Source: an uncultured Verrucomicrobia subdivision 3 bacterium (GTDB lineage: Bacteria; Verrucomicrobiota; Verrucomicrobiae; Limisphaerales; UBA11358). Taken from it: 22,383 nucleotides of DNA. Shown here piece by piece: positions 1-8,219 of the stretch. Both the position numbers and the translations under genes were made by a program. The stretch's first letter is position 1. The number at the start of each line of letters is the position of its first letter. The stretch lies in contig CAINDH010000043.1 of assembly GCA_903847285.1 (NCBI GenBank), positions 1-22,383 of the forward strand. The letters are read 5' to 3'. The notes under the pieces are model-generated. The model saw nothing but the letters and a program-made list of their open reading frames with translations, ran no database searches and was not told the DNA's origin.

Positions 1-2
1 AG

Positions 3-176
3 GTGGGGGTGGGGAACCCCGCTGAAGAAACGTGCTGCTACCCGAATGCAGTCATGTTACAAGCCGGAAACGAAATGTCAATGAAACGCTTTCACCAATG
101 GGTGGAAATGGATGAGCCGGGCGGCAATTTCTCCGCTTTACCCACGGCGTTTTTTTCATACAGTGGACGACGATGA
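3..176 (+). CDS. Possible 3' end of an upstream gene, or a small ORF
   Basis: The frame is open from the left edge to a TGA at 174-176. That stop overlaps the ATG of the next gene in an ATGA arrangement, the usual sign of translational coupling. If the gene is cut by the window edge, 57 C-terminal residues are visible; if it starts at the ATG at 75, it is a 33-residue peptide. I do not recognise the sequence, which holds two adjacent cysteines near its start and an aromatic-rich tail. The only support is the open frame and the overlap, so it may be chance. Confidence 0.25.
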   Translation: MGVGNPAEETCCYPNAVMLQAGNEMSMKRFHQWVEMDEPGGNFSALPTAFFSYSGRR

Positions 177-1264
177 CGCTGGAAACCATCCCGCTATTCC
201 GTAATTTGACTCAGGTCGAATTGGCGGCGCTCCGAGTCATCGCGCAGGTCAAGGCGATTCCACCCAGCCAGGAAATTTTCCTTGAAGGCGCGCCCGGTGA
301 TGGCGTCTATTTTGTCAAATCCGGTCTCGTGGAAATTTCTGTCGGCAAAAGTTCCCGCCATGTCTTGTCCCGGCTCGGCCCCGGCGAAATTTTTGGCGAG
401 ATGTCCATTATCGAACATCGCCCGCGCTCGGCCAATGCTTCGGCGGCGGTAGCTTCCGAGGTCTATTTTTTGCCGCGCGGCGAAATGCTTTCTTTCATCG
501 AACGCTCGCCGGGGCTGGCCTTTGCGTTGCTCCAGCAGATCAGCCAGCGGTTGCGCGCATTCAACCAACTCCACCAGCGCGAACTCGTGCAGGCGGAATC
601 GCTCGCGGTCATCGGCAGGTTTGCGCAGGGTATCGTGCATGATTTAAAAAATCCGCTGAGCATCATCGGTCTGTCTGCCGAGATGTTCGACATGCAGAGC
701 ATCAGCCCGGAAATCCGCGCCAAGGCGCGTTCCCGGATCCGCAAGCAGGTTGAGCGCATCAGCGATATGGTGGGCGACATCTTGGTTTTCACGCAAGGCT
801 CCCGCCGCGATGTGGAGTTGAAACCTGGTGATTTTCGCGCCTTCGTCATCGAGCTTGCTGGCGACCTGCGCTCGGAGGCGGAGATGCGTTCGGTATCACT
901 TGAAATGCAAAACGTCCCGCCGCCGGTGAAGGTGCTGTTTGACCCGCGCCGCTTAAGCCGGGTTTTCTTCAACCTCGCGGGCAACGCCACAGACATCATG
1001 CTCAATGGCGGAAAAATCTTTCTACGCTTCGCGGTTACTGAAAACGAAATCATCACCGAGTTAGAGGATACCGGGCCGGGCATTCCGCCGGAGATGGCGG
1101 ACAAAATGTTTCAGCCCTTCGCCACGCACGGCAAGACCAAGGGCACGGGCTTGGGCCTGTCTATCTGCAAAAAAATCGTCGAAGAACACGGCGGGGAGAT
1201 TTCCGCGCGCAGTGAACCCGGCCGCGGCGCCATTTTCTCTTTCACCTTGCCACTGTGCAGATGA
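173..1264 (+). CDS. Soluble sensor histidine kinase with N-terminal cyclic-nucleotide-binding domain
   Basis: The protein has 363 residues and no transmembrane segment, so it should be cytoplasmic. Residues about 7-125 form a Crp-like cNMP-binding beta-roll, with the FGEMS block at 74-78 and the PRSA block at 84-87; R85 and S86 sit where CRP holds the cyclic nucleotide phosphate. A helix of about 20 residues leads to the HisKA domain, whose H box HDLKNPL puts the phospho-acceptor at H156. The HATPase domain shows the N box NLAGNA (267-272), the G1 box DTGPG (299-303) and the G2 box GTGLGLS (324-330). It is therefore likely an active kinase whose input is a small ligand bound in the beta-roll. 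No response regulator gene is visible nearby, so it is an orphan kinase here. The start overlaps the stop of the preceding open frame. Family assignment is firm; ligand and partner are unknown. Confidence 0.93.
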   Translation: MTLETIPLFRNLTQVELAALRVIAQVKAIPPSQEIFLEGAPGDGVYFVKSGLVEISVGKSSRHVLSRLGPGEIFGEMSIIEHRPRSANASAAVASEVYFLPRGEMLSFIERSPGLAFALLQQISQRLRAFNQLHQRELVQAESLAVIGRFAQGIVHDLKNPLSIIGLSAEMFDMQSISPEIRAKARSRIRKQVERISDMVGDILVFTQGSRRDVELKPGDFRAFVIELAGDLRSEAEMRSVSLEMQNVPPPVKVLFDPRRLSRVFFNLAGNATDIMLNGGKIFLRFAVTENEIITELEDTGPGIPPEMADKMFQPFATHGKTKGTGLGLSICKKIVEEHGGEISARSEPGRGAIFSFTLPLCR

Positions 1265-1299
1265 ATTTCCCCGGACATTCCGTTCCCGAAAAAGAATTT

Positions 1300-1330
1300 C
1301 TTTGCGTTCATTGCGCGCTCTGCGGTTCAA
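1300..1330. repeat. TGCG-rich dispersed-type spacer upstream of mutL
   Basis: The 73-base spacer before mutL contains three imperfect copies of a TTGCG/CTGCG word (TTTGCGTTCA, TTGCGCGC, TCTGCGGTT). I recall similar strings as common intergenic filler in Verrucomicrobia, ending just before start codons as here. Only one clear copy is present in this window, with a degenerate relative before the GH28 gene, so calling it a dispersed repeat rests on recall. Confidence 0.3.
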
Positions 1331-1337
1331 TTGATTT

Positions 1338-3320
1338 GTGAACCGCATCAAGCTCCTTTCCGAACAGGTCGCCAACCAGATCGCCGCCGGCGAAGTGGTC
1401 GAGCGTCCAGCCAGCGTAGTGAAGGAGCTCGTTGAGAATTCCCTGGATGCGGACGCCAAAAAAATCACCGTGGAAATCGGCGCAGGCGGACGCAGCGTGA
1501 TCCGTGTCACTGACGATGGCCTGGGCATGAGCCGTGATGACGCGTTGCTCTGCCTCGAACGCCACGCGACCAGTAAAATTGTCCGCGCCGAAGATTTGGC
1601 CTCGATTGCCACGATGGGATTTCGCGGTGAAGCCTTGCCCAGCATCGCGAGCGTCAGCCGTTTTACTTTGACCACGCGCGAACGCGACAGTGAGTCGCCT
1701 GAGGGCACGCAAATTCTAGTGAACGGTGGCACGATCGCCGAAGTGAAAGCCGCCGGCAGCGCGCCGGGAACGAGCATCGAAGTCCGCCAGCTTTTCTACA
1801 ACCTGCCTGCGCGCAGAAAATTTTTGAGGACGGAGGAGACCGAAGCCGCGCACATCCAGCACTACCTCACGCTCGCTGCGTTGGCGTTTCCCGAGGTGGC
1901 ATTTTCTTTCATAAAAGATGCGCGAAACATCTGGCAGCTGCCGGCGGTGAAATCCGGCGCGGCCATCTCCAGCCGCACCGAGGCCTTGCGCGAACGCCTC
2001 CGCGCGCTGCTCGGCGGCGAAAAACTTTTAGCCGTAAATTTTTCCGCGCCGCTCGAGGAAAATTACCAGCCTGAGGAAGCTGAAATCTCCTTCGAGACCG
2101 CCCTGCCGGAACGAACCGAAACCGAAACCGAAACCGAAAATCCAAAATCCAAAATCCAAATCTGGGGACTTGTCGGCTCGCCCGGCGTCTCGCGCGCCAC
2201 GCGCGAAAGTCAGTTCACGTTCGTTAACCGGCGCCCGGTCGAGAATCGAGGCCTGAACTACGCGCTCATCGAGGGCTACCACAACTCACTGATGAAAGGC
2301 CGCTACCCGGTCTGCTGCCTGTTCATCGAGATTGATCCTGCCGCCGTGGACGTGAACATTCATCCCGCCAAGCGCGAGGTGAAATTTCACCGCGAGTTCG
2401 AAATCCGAAAATTCATGGCCGAAGCTGTGCGCGATGCGTTGCTCGCATTTCATTCCGAGCCAGCGAAGCCGGTTTCAACCGCCAAGGCACCAAGCACGCC
2501 AAGTGAATTGAGATTGGCTGCTGAAATCGCCACGCCCACGTTGCCGCAATTTCCGGACAATCTGAAACCCGTGACCGCGCCGCCGGCAATTCACGTCCAG
2601 CAAGCGCCCTTGAAGATGGGCTTTTCCATGCCCGCGCCCGCACCGGTTTCCCAATCGGTGGCCCCGGTGCCATTCACCCCCATCCATTCTCAGTCTCCGC
2701 TGCCGCGTCCCACGCTCGGCCCGGTTCCGCTGCTCGATGTCCCGATGCGGCTCGTTGGCGTGGTCGGACGGCTTTACGTTGTGTTGGAATCTGATCGCGG
2801 CCTCGTATTGCTAGACCAGCACGCCGCGCACGAACGGATTTTATTCGAGCAGATGATGACTCGCATCGAATCCAATGCGTCCGCGCCCTCGCAGAAATTA
2901 TTGCTACCGGAGACGATTGAACTACCGCCGCGCGACGCCCAGTTTTTGCGCGAACAGCTCGGCGTGCTGACACGTCTGGGCGTGGGCTTGAATGAATTTG
3001 GCGAACGCACTTTTCTGCTGGATGCCCTGCCGCCATTCGTGAAAGTGCCGGACGCGCGCCGCTTCGTGTTCGACCTCGTGGACGAATTGCGCGCCGCCGG
3101 ACGCGAGGTGAATCTCGCGCGACTCGGCGAACATACCGTCGCCAAAACCGTCTGCCGTCACGCCGTGAAAGCCAACGACCCGCTCGGCGGCGCGGAACTG
3201 GAAAATCTCGTCGAAGATTTGCGCCACTGCGCCATGCCCTACACCTGCCCGCACGGCCGTCCTACACTGATTGAAATGAACTACCGCGAGCTGGAGAAAA
3301 AATTTGGGCGAGTGCAGTGA
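1338..3320 (+). CDS. mutL: DNA mismatch repair protein MutL
   Basis: MutL is the GHKL ATPase that links MutS mismatch recognition to strand incision. The start is GTG at 1338, giving the typical N-terminus MNRIKLLSEQVANQIAAGEV. ATPase motifs are all present: the KELVENSLDA helix with the catalytic glutamate near residue 33, the DDGLGM block, RHATSKI, and GFRGEALPSI, followed by the YNLPARRKF block. A proline-rich linker spans roughly residues 370-470. The C-terminal half carries the metal-binding endonuclease motif DQHA-x2-E-x4-E at 493-504, a CRHAVKA block at 606 and CPHGRP at 637, so this is the nicking form of MutL and not the E. coli type, which lacks the motif. The length of 660 residues is normal. 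One oddity is a low-complexity TETETETE stretch inside the transducer domain. No mutS is in the window. Confidence 0.97.
   Translation: MNRIKLLSEQVANQIAAGEVVERPASVVKELVENSLDADAKKITVEIGAGGRSVIRVTDDGLGMSRDDALLCLERHATSKIVRAEDLASIATMGFRGEALPSIASVSRFTLTTRERDSESPEGTQILVNGGTIAEVKAAGSAPGTSIEVRQLFYNLPARRKFLRTEETEAAHIQHYLTLAALAFPEVAFSFIKDARNIWQLPAVKSGAAISSRTEALRERLRALLGGEKLLAVNFSAPLEENYQPEEAEISFETALPERTETETETENPKSKIQIWGLVGSPGVSRATRESQFTFVNRRPVENRGLNYALIEGYHNSLMKGRYPVCCLFIEIDPAAVDVNIHPAKREVKFHREFEIRKFMAEAVRDALLAFHSEPAKPVSTAKAPSTPSELRLAAEIATPTLPQFPDNLKPVTAPPAIHVQQAPLKMGFSMPAPAPVSQSVAPVPFTPIHSQSPLPRPTLGPVPLLDVPMRLVGVVGRLYVVLESDRGLVLLDQHAAHERILFEQMMTRIESNASAPSQKLLLPETIELPPRDAQFLREQLGVLTRLGVGLNEFGERTFLLDALPPFVKVPDARRFVFDLVDELRAAGREVNLARLGEHTVAKTVCRHAVKANDPLGGAELENLVEDLRHCAMPYTCPHGRPTLIEMNYRELEKKFGRVQ
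2115..2157 (+). repeat. Two short tandem repeats inside mutL
   Basis: Four perfect copies of the 6-mer ACCGAA (2115-2138) encode the TETETETE run at residues 260-267. They run directly into three perfect copies of the 7-mer AAAATCC (2137-2157). The 7-mer is not a multiple of three, but the reading frame stays open through it. The tract lies in a variable loop between two conserved strands of the transducer domain. Confidence 0.9.
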
Positions 3321-3355
3321 TTTAATTGTGCGGTTGAACTGCCCCGCCTCAATTT

Positions 3356-3604
3356 ATGAAGACACACGCCGCTCACCTGATCGGACTTGCGTCCGTTACC
3401 GCGCCCGTTGCGATATCGCTGCCCGGCTACTACTTCGTGTGGTCTGATGATGTTGACGGTGGAAGGTTGGACACGAACAAGTGGCGTTATCGCACGGGTG
3501 AGCGGCTTGTGAGTTTTCAACAGACGGAAAATATTTCCGTCATCTATGGCCTGCTACGCATAGCGCTCACAGTTCTCGGTATTCGCGCATCAAAGTTCCC
3601 ATGA
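3356..3604 (+). pseudogene. N-terminal remnant of a secreted beta-sandwich (GH16/laminarinase-like) protein
   Basis: The open frame gives 82 residues. A signal-like hydrophobic stretch (about residues 8-22) is followed by WSDDVDGGRLDTNKWRYR and then NISVIYGLLRIAL. This pattern, an acidic W-x-D-D-(F/V)-x-G-x-x-LDT-x-KW block followed by N-(V/I)-SV-x-x-GLL-x-IA, is the start of GH16-like and related concanavalin-fold secreted proteins, which normally go on for 200 or more residues. Here the frame ends in an unrelated short tail and stops at 3602-3604, overlapping the ATG of the next gene. I read it as a truncated leftover. It could instead be a short secreted protein, but no fold would be complete at this length. 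Family identity is from motif recall. Confidence 0.5.
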
Positions 3605-6600
3605 AAAAATCAGTCGCCGTCACCATTTCCAAAATCACCCTACCGACGTATCTCCCCGCTGCGCCGGACAAGAACCCGATGTTTCTGGAGAAGCGCGTCT
3701 ATCAGGGCAGCAGCGGCAAGGTTTATCCGCTGCCGTTCACCGACCGTATTGCCGAGAAGCCTGTTGATCGCACATGGAAAGCCGTCTGGATTGAGAATGA
3801 ATTCCTGCGCGTGCTCGTGTTACCCGAACTGGGCGGACGCATTCACGCGATGCTCGACAAGACCAACGGATACGATCTGATTTACAACCAGCCGGTCATC
3901 AAGCCCGCGCTCGTCGGTCTGGCCGGGCCGTGGGCGTCCGGCGGCATTGAGTTCAACTGGCCGCAACATCATCGGCCCGCGACGTTCCTCCCGACAGATG
4001 TGGAGATTCAGAAACATGAGGATGGTTCGGTGACGGTCTGGTGCAGCGACCACGATCCAATGGCGCGGATGAAAGGCATGCACGGCATTTGTCTGCATCC
4101 CGACAAGGCGCTGATGGAACTTAAAGTGCGCGCCTACAATCGCACGCCGCTCACGCAAAGCTTTCTTTGGTGGGCCAACGTCGCCACGCAGGTTCATCAG
4201 TCGTATCAAAGTTTTTTCCCGCCGGATGTTTCTTACGTTGCCGACCACGCGCGTCGTTCGATGAGCGAATATCCGCTGGCGAAAGATCGTTACTACGGTG
4301 TGAACTACGGCGAACGTGGCTGTAAAGGCGTTCCGGCGAATGAAGTGCCGCGTCAATATATCCCGCCTGATGGTGGCGGCAAATCGCCCGCTAGCTACGC
4401 GCCCAACGATCTTTCCTTCTACGCTAACATTCCTGTGCCCACGTCCTACATGTGCATGGGCTCCAAGGAAGATTTCTTTGGCGGCTACGACTACGCCGCG
4501 CAGGCCGGACTTGTCCACGTTGCCAATCATCACATCGCGCCCGGCAAGAAACAATGGACCTGGGGTAATCACGAATTCGGCTACGCGTGGGATCGCAACC
4601 TCACCGACGCCCGCCCCAACGGAGAATTCCCACCCTACATCGAAATCATGGCGGGCGTCTATACAGACAACCAGCCGGACTTCAGTTTCCTCCAGCCCGG
4701 CGAAACCAAAACGTGGAGTCAGTATTGGTATCCGATCCAGAAAATCGGCCCGGCGCAGCACGCGAATCTGGAGGCCGCGACTTCGCTCCGCGTCAGGGAC
4801 TGCGGAGGCAAGCGCAACGCGACGATGCTTTCATTTGGCATTGCGGTCACAAAAAAATTCACGCGGGCGAATATATTCCTCACCGCCAAGGGCAAAAAAC
4901 TTTTCAACGCGACGTGCGACCTCACGCCCAGTTCGCCGCTCTTGAAGGAAATTCAACTCCCGCGCGACATCGGCGAAACTGATCTGCTCCTGCGTGTTCT
5001 CGATTCCGACGGCTGCGAAGTGATTTCCTATCGGCCCAAGCCGCACGTGAAAAACGAAGTGCCGCCGCCCGCGACCGAGCCTGCCGCGCCGGAAAACATT
5101 TCAAGCAACGACGAGTTATTCATCACCGGCCTGCACCTAGATCAATACCGCCACGCCACGCGGTCACCGGTGCTTTACTGGCGCGAAGCCCTGCGGCGCG
5201 ACCCGCTTGACGCTCGCTGCAATATCGGGCTTGGCCTTTGGCATTTCAAACGCGGCGAGTTTGGTCAGGCAGAAAATTATTTCCGCAACGCCATCGAGCG
5301 CCTTGTCCGCCGCAACGCCAACCCGGCTGACGGCGAAGCGTATTATTACCTCGGCCTGACGCTACGCCATCTCGGCCGGGATGATGAAGCCTATGACGCG
5401 CTTTACAAAGCCTGCTGGAATCAGGCGTGGATGTCCGCCGGCTATCACGCGCTCGCCGAACTGGACTGCTGCCGCCACGACTGGCCGACGGCTCTGGATC
5501 ATGTGAGTCGCTCGTTACGCTTCGACACCGACAATCTCCGGGCGCGAAATCTAAAAGTCATTGTGCTGCGGAAACTAAAGCGCGCTGTAGAAGCGAAGAA
5601 AATTCTGTGGGACACTCTCGCTCTCGATCCTCTTGACTGGTGGGCGCGGCAGCTCAACGGCGAAAAACTTTCCTGTGACCTGCAAACCGCGCTCGACCTC
5701 GCGCATGACTATGCCCGCGCGGGTTTGCTTAACGAGGCGATCGCTTTGCTGAAAAATGCGTCAGCCACACTTACTGATCTTCCTGACCAAAGCTGGGGTG
5801 CATTGCCGCTGGTGCAATATACGCTCGGCTGGCTGAAGCAAAAGCTTACCAACGCGAACGCCGCGAACAAACATTTCCAACGCGCAGAGAAACTGTCGTC
5901 CGATTATTGCTTCCCGTCGCGCCTCGAGGAAATTGCCATCCTCGAAGCCGCCAACCGCGCCAATCCAAAATCTGCCCGCGCACCATATTACCTTGGTAAT
6001 TTGCTCTATGACCGCAGGCGCCACGAAGAGGCGATACAACTTTGGGAACGCAGCGCGAAACTCGACCCCCAGTTTTCCGTCGTCCGGCGCAACCTTGGCA
6101 TTGGTTACTTCAATATTCTTCACAAGCCGGCGAAAGCCCGAGCCGCATACGACTTGGCAATCAAGGCGAACCCAGACGACGGGCGGTTGCTGTTTGAACG
6201 TGACCAGCTTTGGAAACGGCTCGGCGAAACTCCCGCGAAACGTCTCCGCGAATTGGAGCGCCGGATGGATCTCGTCCAGTTGCGTGATGACCTGGTCATT
6301 GAGATTTGCGCGCTTTATAACCAGACCGGGCAGCACGAGAAAGCGCTCGCGCTCGTCAGCACCCGCAACTTCCAACCGTGGGAAGGCGGCGAAGGCGGTC
6401 CGCTCGGTCAATGGGTGCGCTCGCATTTGATGCTTGGCAGACAAGCGTTGCGACAACGCGATGCGACGCGGGCGAGCAAACATTTTTCTGCCGCGCTCAC
6501 AGCGCCGCCAAATCTGGGCGAAGCCAGACACCTGTTAGCAAATCAAAGCGACATCCACTACTGGCTCGGCTGTGCGCTCGCGGAACTCGGTGAAGCCAAA

Positions 6601-6987
6601 TTGGCGAAGCAACACTGGATGATAGCTGCGACGTTCAAAGGCGACTTCCAGGAGATGAGCGTCCGCGCTTTCAGCGAGATGACTTATTACTCGGCGTTGG
6701 CTTGGGAGAAACTCGGTCAGAGCGCTAAGGCCAAGAAACTTTTTCGCCAGCTGCTGTCTTACGCGCAGGAACTTCAGAAGACCGAAGCAAAGATTGATTA
6801 CTTCGCCACCTCGCTGCCGACGATGTTGTTGTTCGATGACGACATCCAGTTCCGCCGCGAAACCGCCGCACTGTTCCTGCAGGCGCAAGCCCGGCTTGGT
6901 TTTGGTGAACACGAGCGGGCGAAGAAACTTTTGCGGCAAGTGTTGCAACGTGATCCCAACCACGCGCTGGCTGAGGATATTTCGTGA
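3601..6987 (+). CDS. DUF5107 domain protein with C-terminal TPR array
   Basis: The protein has 1128 residues and no signal peptide or membrane segment. Residues about 30-340 match my recollection of DUF5107, a beta-sandwich-like domain found with carbohydrate genes in Verrucomicrobia and Bacteroidetes; conserved-looking blocks are ELGGRIH (76-82), GGIEFNWPQHH (114-124) and a stretch rich in Trp, Tyr and His to about residue 380. A linker with PPPATEPAAP near 485-495 leads to a long helical region with tetratricopeptide repeats. Clear units begin near residues 521, 578, 612, 794 and 984, and the last ends at the C-terminus with the typical DPNHALA. The start ATG overlaps the stop of the preceding remnant (ATGA), and no strong Shine-Dalgarno is seen. 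The catalytic activity of DUF5107 is not known to me; a role in sugar binding or glycoside processing is inference from context. Confidence 0.85.
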   Translation: MKKSVAVTISKITLPTYLPAAPDKNPMFLEKRVYQGSSGKVYPLPFTDRIAEKPVDRTWKAVWIENEFLRVLVLPELGGRIHAMLDKTNGYDLIYNQPVIKPALVGLAGPWASGGIEFNWPQHHRPATFLPTDVEIQKHEDGSVTVWCSDHDPMARMKGMHGICLHPDKALMELKVRAYNRTPLTQSFLWWANVATQVHQSYQSFFPPDVSYVADHARRSMSEYPLAKDRYYGVNYGERGCKGVPANEVPRQYIPPDGGGKSPASYAPNDLSFYANIPVPTSYMCMGSKEDFFGGYDYAAQAGLVHVANHHIAPGKKQWTWGNHEFGYAWDRNLTDARPNGEFPPYIEIMAGVYTDNQPDFSFLQPGETKTWSQYWYPIQKIGPAQHANLEAATSLRVRDCGGKRNATMLSFGIAVTKKFTRANIFLTAKGKKLFNATCDLTPSSPLLKEIQLPRDIGETDLLLRVLDSDGCEVISYRPKPHVKNEVPPPATEPAAPENISSNDELFITGLHLDQYRHATRSPVLYWREALRRDPLDARCNIGLGLWHFKRGEFGQAENYFRNAIERLVRRNANPADGEAYYYLGLTLRHLGRDDEAYDALYKACWNQAWMSAGYHALAELDCCRHDWPTALDHVSRSLRFDTDNLRARNLKVIVLRKLKRAVEAKKILWDTLALDPLDWWARQLNGEKLSCDLQTALDLAHDYARAGLLNEAIALLKNASATLTDLPDQSWGALPLVQYTLGWLKQKLTNANAANKHFQRAEKLSSDYCFPSRLEEIAILEAANRANPKSARAPYYLGNLLYDRRRHEEAIQLWERSAKLDPQFSVVRRNLGIGYFNILHKPAKARAAYDLAIKANPDDGRLLFERDQLWKRLGETPAKRLRELERRMDLVQLRDDLVIEICALYNQTGQHEKALALVSTRNFQPWEGGEGGPLGQWVRSHLMLGRQALRQRDATRASKHFSAALTAPPNLGEARHLLANQSDIHYWLGCALAELGEAKLAKQHWMIAATFKGDFQEMSVRAFSEMTYYSALAWEKLGQSAKAKKLFRQLLSYAQELQKTEAKIDYFATSLPTMLLFDDDIQFRRETAALFLQAQARLGFGEHERAKKLLRQVLQRDPNHALAEDIS

Positions 6988-6989
6988 AG

Positions 6990-7199
6990 CTCGTCACCGC
7001 ACACGCCGGGAGCCGTTTGTAGATTGTGCTCGGCTGCGCCTGCCTGATGCCGCTCTCTCCGTTTATCGCGCACGCCACAGGTTTGAACCTCGCCCTGACG
7101 CTGACGGTTTGCACCGTGTTCGCGTCGCTGGCGTGGCTCATCAACATTAACACCATCGTGGTAAATGCCGTGCCCGCTCTTTTCGGAAGGGACAGCGTG
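6990..7199 (+). pseudogene. Remnant of an MFS sugar/hexuronate transporter
   Basis: Just after the DUF5107 gene, one frame encodes two hydrophobic segments, VLGCACLMPLSPFIA and LALTLTVCTVFASLAWLI, followed by NINTIVVNAVP and FGRDSV. The order of a LMPLSP-type helix, a helix ending AWL-x-N, a (V)V-x-x-VP and an FG-x-x-SV resembles transmembrane helices 9-10 and the following loop of MFS hexuronate-type transporters. A TAG stop at 7020-7022 lies in frame immediately upstream, where the family would continue (RL-stop-IVLGCA), and the frame then runs into unrelated sequence to a stop near 7372. No other transporter parts are visible. The remaining part of the gap, 7200-7397, has no recognisable gene. 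A free-standing small membrane protein starting at the GTG at 7026 is the alternative. Confidence 0.55.
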
Positions 7200-7356
7200 A
7201 AGACGTCAGTTGGATCTCCAAGGCGTTACCTATTTGCTCAAACAACCCACCGGCGGCAACGGTCGAATTTCTACGGCCACGGTTGTTTAGCAGATAAGCC
7301 GGCGGCAAGTCCCTACCAAGCGAGGCTTATAGCTGGCGGCATCCCCACATCGCGCG

Positions 7357-7386
7357 TTGACGCTGATGCGTAAAATTCGCTAACTT
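7357..7386 (+). promoter_or_regulatory. Candidate promoter for sdhCAB
   Basis: TTGACG at 7357-7362 is one base from the sigma-70 -35 consensus. TAACTT at 7381-7386, 18 bases on, is a weak -10. Transcription would start a few bases before the sdhC ATG at 7398, so the leader would be very short; no Shine-Dalgarno is seen there either. Confidence 0.25.
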
Positions 7387-7397
7387 TACACCACGTT

Positions 7398-8207
7398 ATG
7401 GCCTACGCAGACTCGCTCCCACCGCAACGCCCGTTCGGGCAGACCACCCGTCCAGATGCGTGGTGGGTGCAACCGCTATTTGTTTTCCTCGGCTTCGCCG
7501 CGTTCATCGTCTATTCGACATGGGCGGCGTTTCAGGGAAATCACTACTGGATTGCCGGCACGAATTACATCTCGCCGTTTTACTCTCCAGAAATTTTCGG
7601 CGATTCACCGCACGCGATTTTCCACGGCAAGCCTGGCTTTTGGCCGAGCTTCCTTCCGTTCTCACCTGCGCTGCTGATTCTCTGGGCGCCGGGCGGATTC
7701 CGTTTCACCTGCTATTATTATCGCGGCGCTTATTACAAAGCGTTTTGGGCCGACCCTATCAACTGCGCCGTCGGCGAGCCGCGCAAGTCTTATCTTGGCG
7801 AACGCTCTTTCCCGCTCATCATTCAGAACGTGCATCGCTATTTCATGTATATCGCGATCGTCTTCATCATTCTGCTTGGCTATGACGCGATTAAGGCGAT
7901 GTGGTTCACGGATGCGCTGACGGGCAAGGAACATTTCGGCATGGGCGTCGGCACGCTCATCATGGTGGTGAATGTTTTTCTCTTGAGCAGCTACACGCTC
8001 GGCTGTCATTCACTCCGCCATCTGGTCGGCGGATTTTTGGATTCCAAAACCAAGTCGCCTTCCTGCGCCAAAACTTACGAGTGCGTGAGCTGCCTGAACA
8101 GCCGCCATATGATGTGGGCGTGGCTGAGCTTATTCTCGGTGGGCTTCACCGACCTTTACATTCGCCTTTGCTCCATGGGCATCTGGCATGACGTGCGAAT
8201 TTTTTAA
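7398..8207 (+). CDS. sdhC: Succinate dehydrogenase membrane anchor (five-helix, actinobacterial type)
   Basis: The anchor subunit holds the Fe-S/flavin dimer on the membrane and passes electrons to quinone. The 269-residue sequence closely follows the long single-subunit anchor found with actinobacterial succinate dehydrogenases: WWVQPLFVFLGFAAFIVYSTWAAF near the N-terminus, SPALLILWAPGGFRFTCYYYR, QNVHRYF, LGCHSLRHL, SRHMMWAWLSL and the C-terminal D-x-RIF. About five transmembrane helices are visible. Histidines at 146, 204, 208 and 237 are the obvious candidates for haem or quinone-site ligands. There is no separate SdhD, as expected for this type. It lies 12 bases upstream of sdhA and opens a three-gene operon. 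The gene symbol is used for the anchor role. Confidence 0.92.
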   Translation: MAYADSLPPQRPFGQTTRPDAWWVQPLFVFLGFAAFIVYSTWAAFQGNHYWIAGTNYISPFYSPEIFGDSPHAIFHGKPGFWPSFLPFSPALLILWAPGGFRFTCYYYRGAYYKAFWADPINCAVGEPRKSYLGERSFPLIIQNVHRYFMYIAIVFIILLGYDAIKAMWFTDALTGKEHFGMGVGTLIMVVNVFLLSSYTLGCHSLRHLVGGFLDSKTKSPSCAKTYECVSCLNSRHMMWAWLSLFSVGFTDLYIRLCSMGIWHDVRIF

Positions 8208-8219
8208 CCAATAACTTTT

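Noticed and set aside
3820..4761. 313-codon minus-strand open frame opposite the DUF5107 gene
   Set aside because: It lies wholly within well-supported coding sequence and shows no recognisable motif.
7352..7371. CGCGCGTTGACGCTGATGCG resembles CGCGCGTTGATGCGGATGCG at 16322-16341 (18 of 20 bases)
   Set aside because: The similarity does not extend into the flanks, and G+C-rich words of this kind recur by chance; too weak to call a shared repeat.
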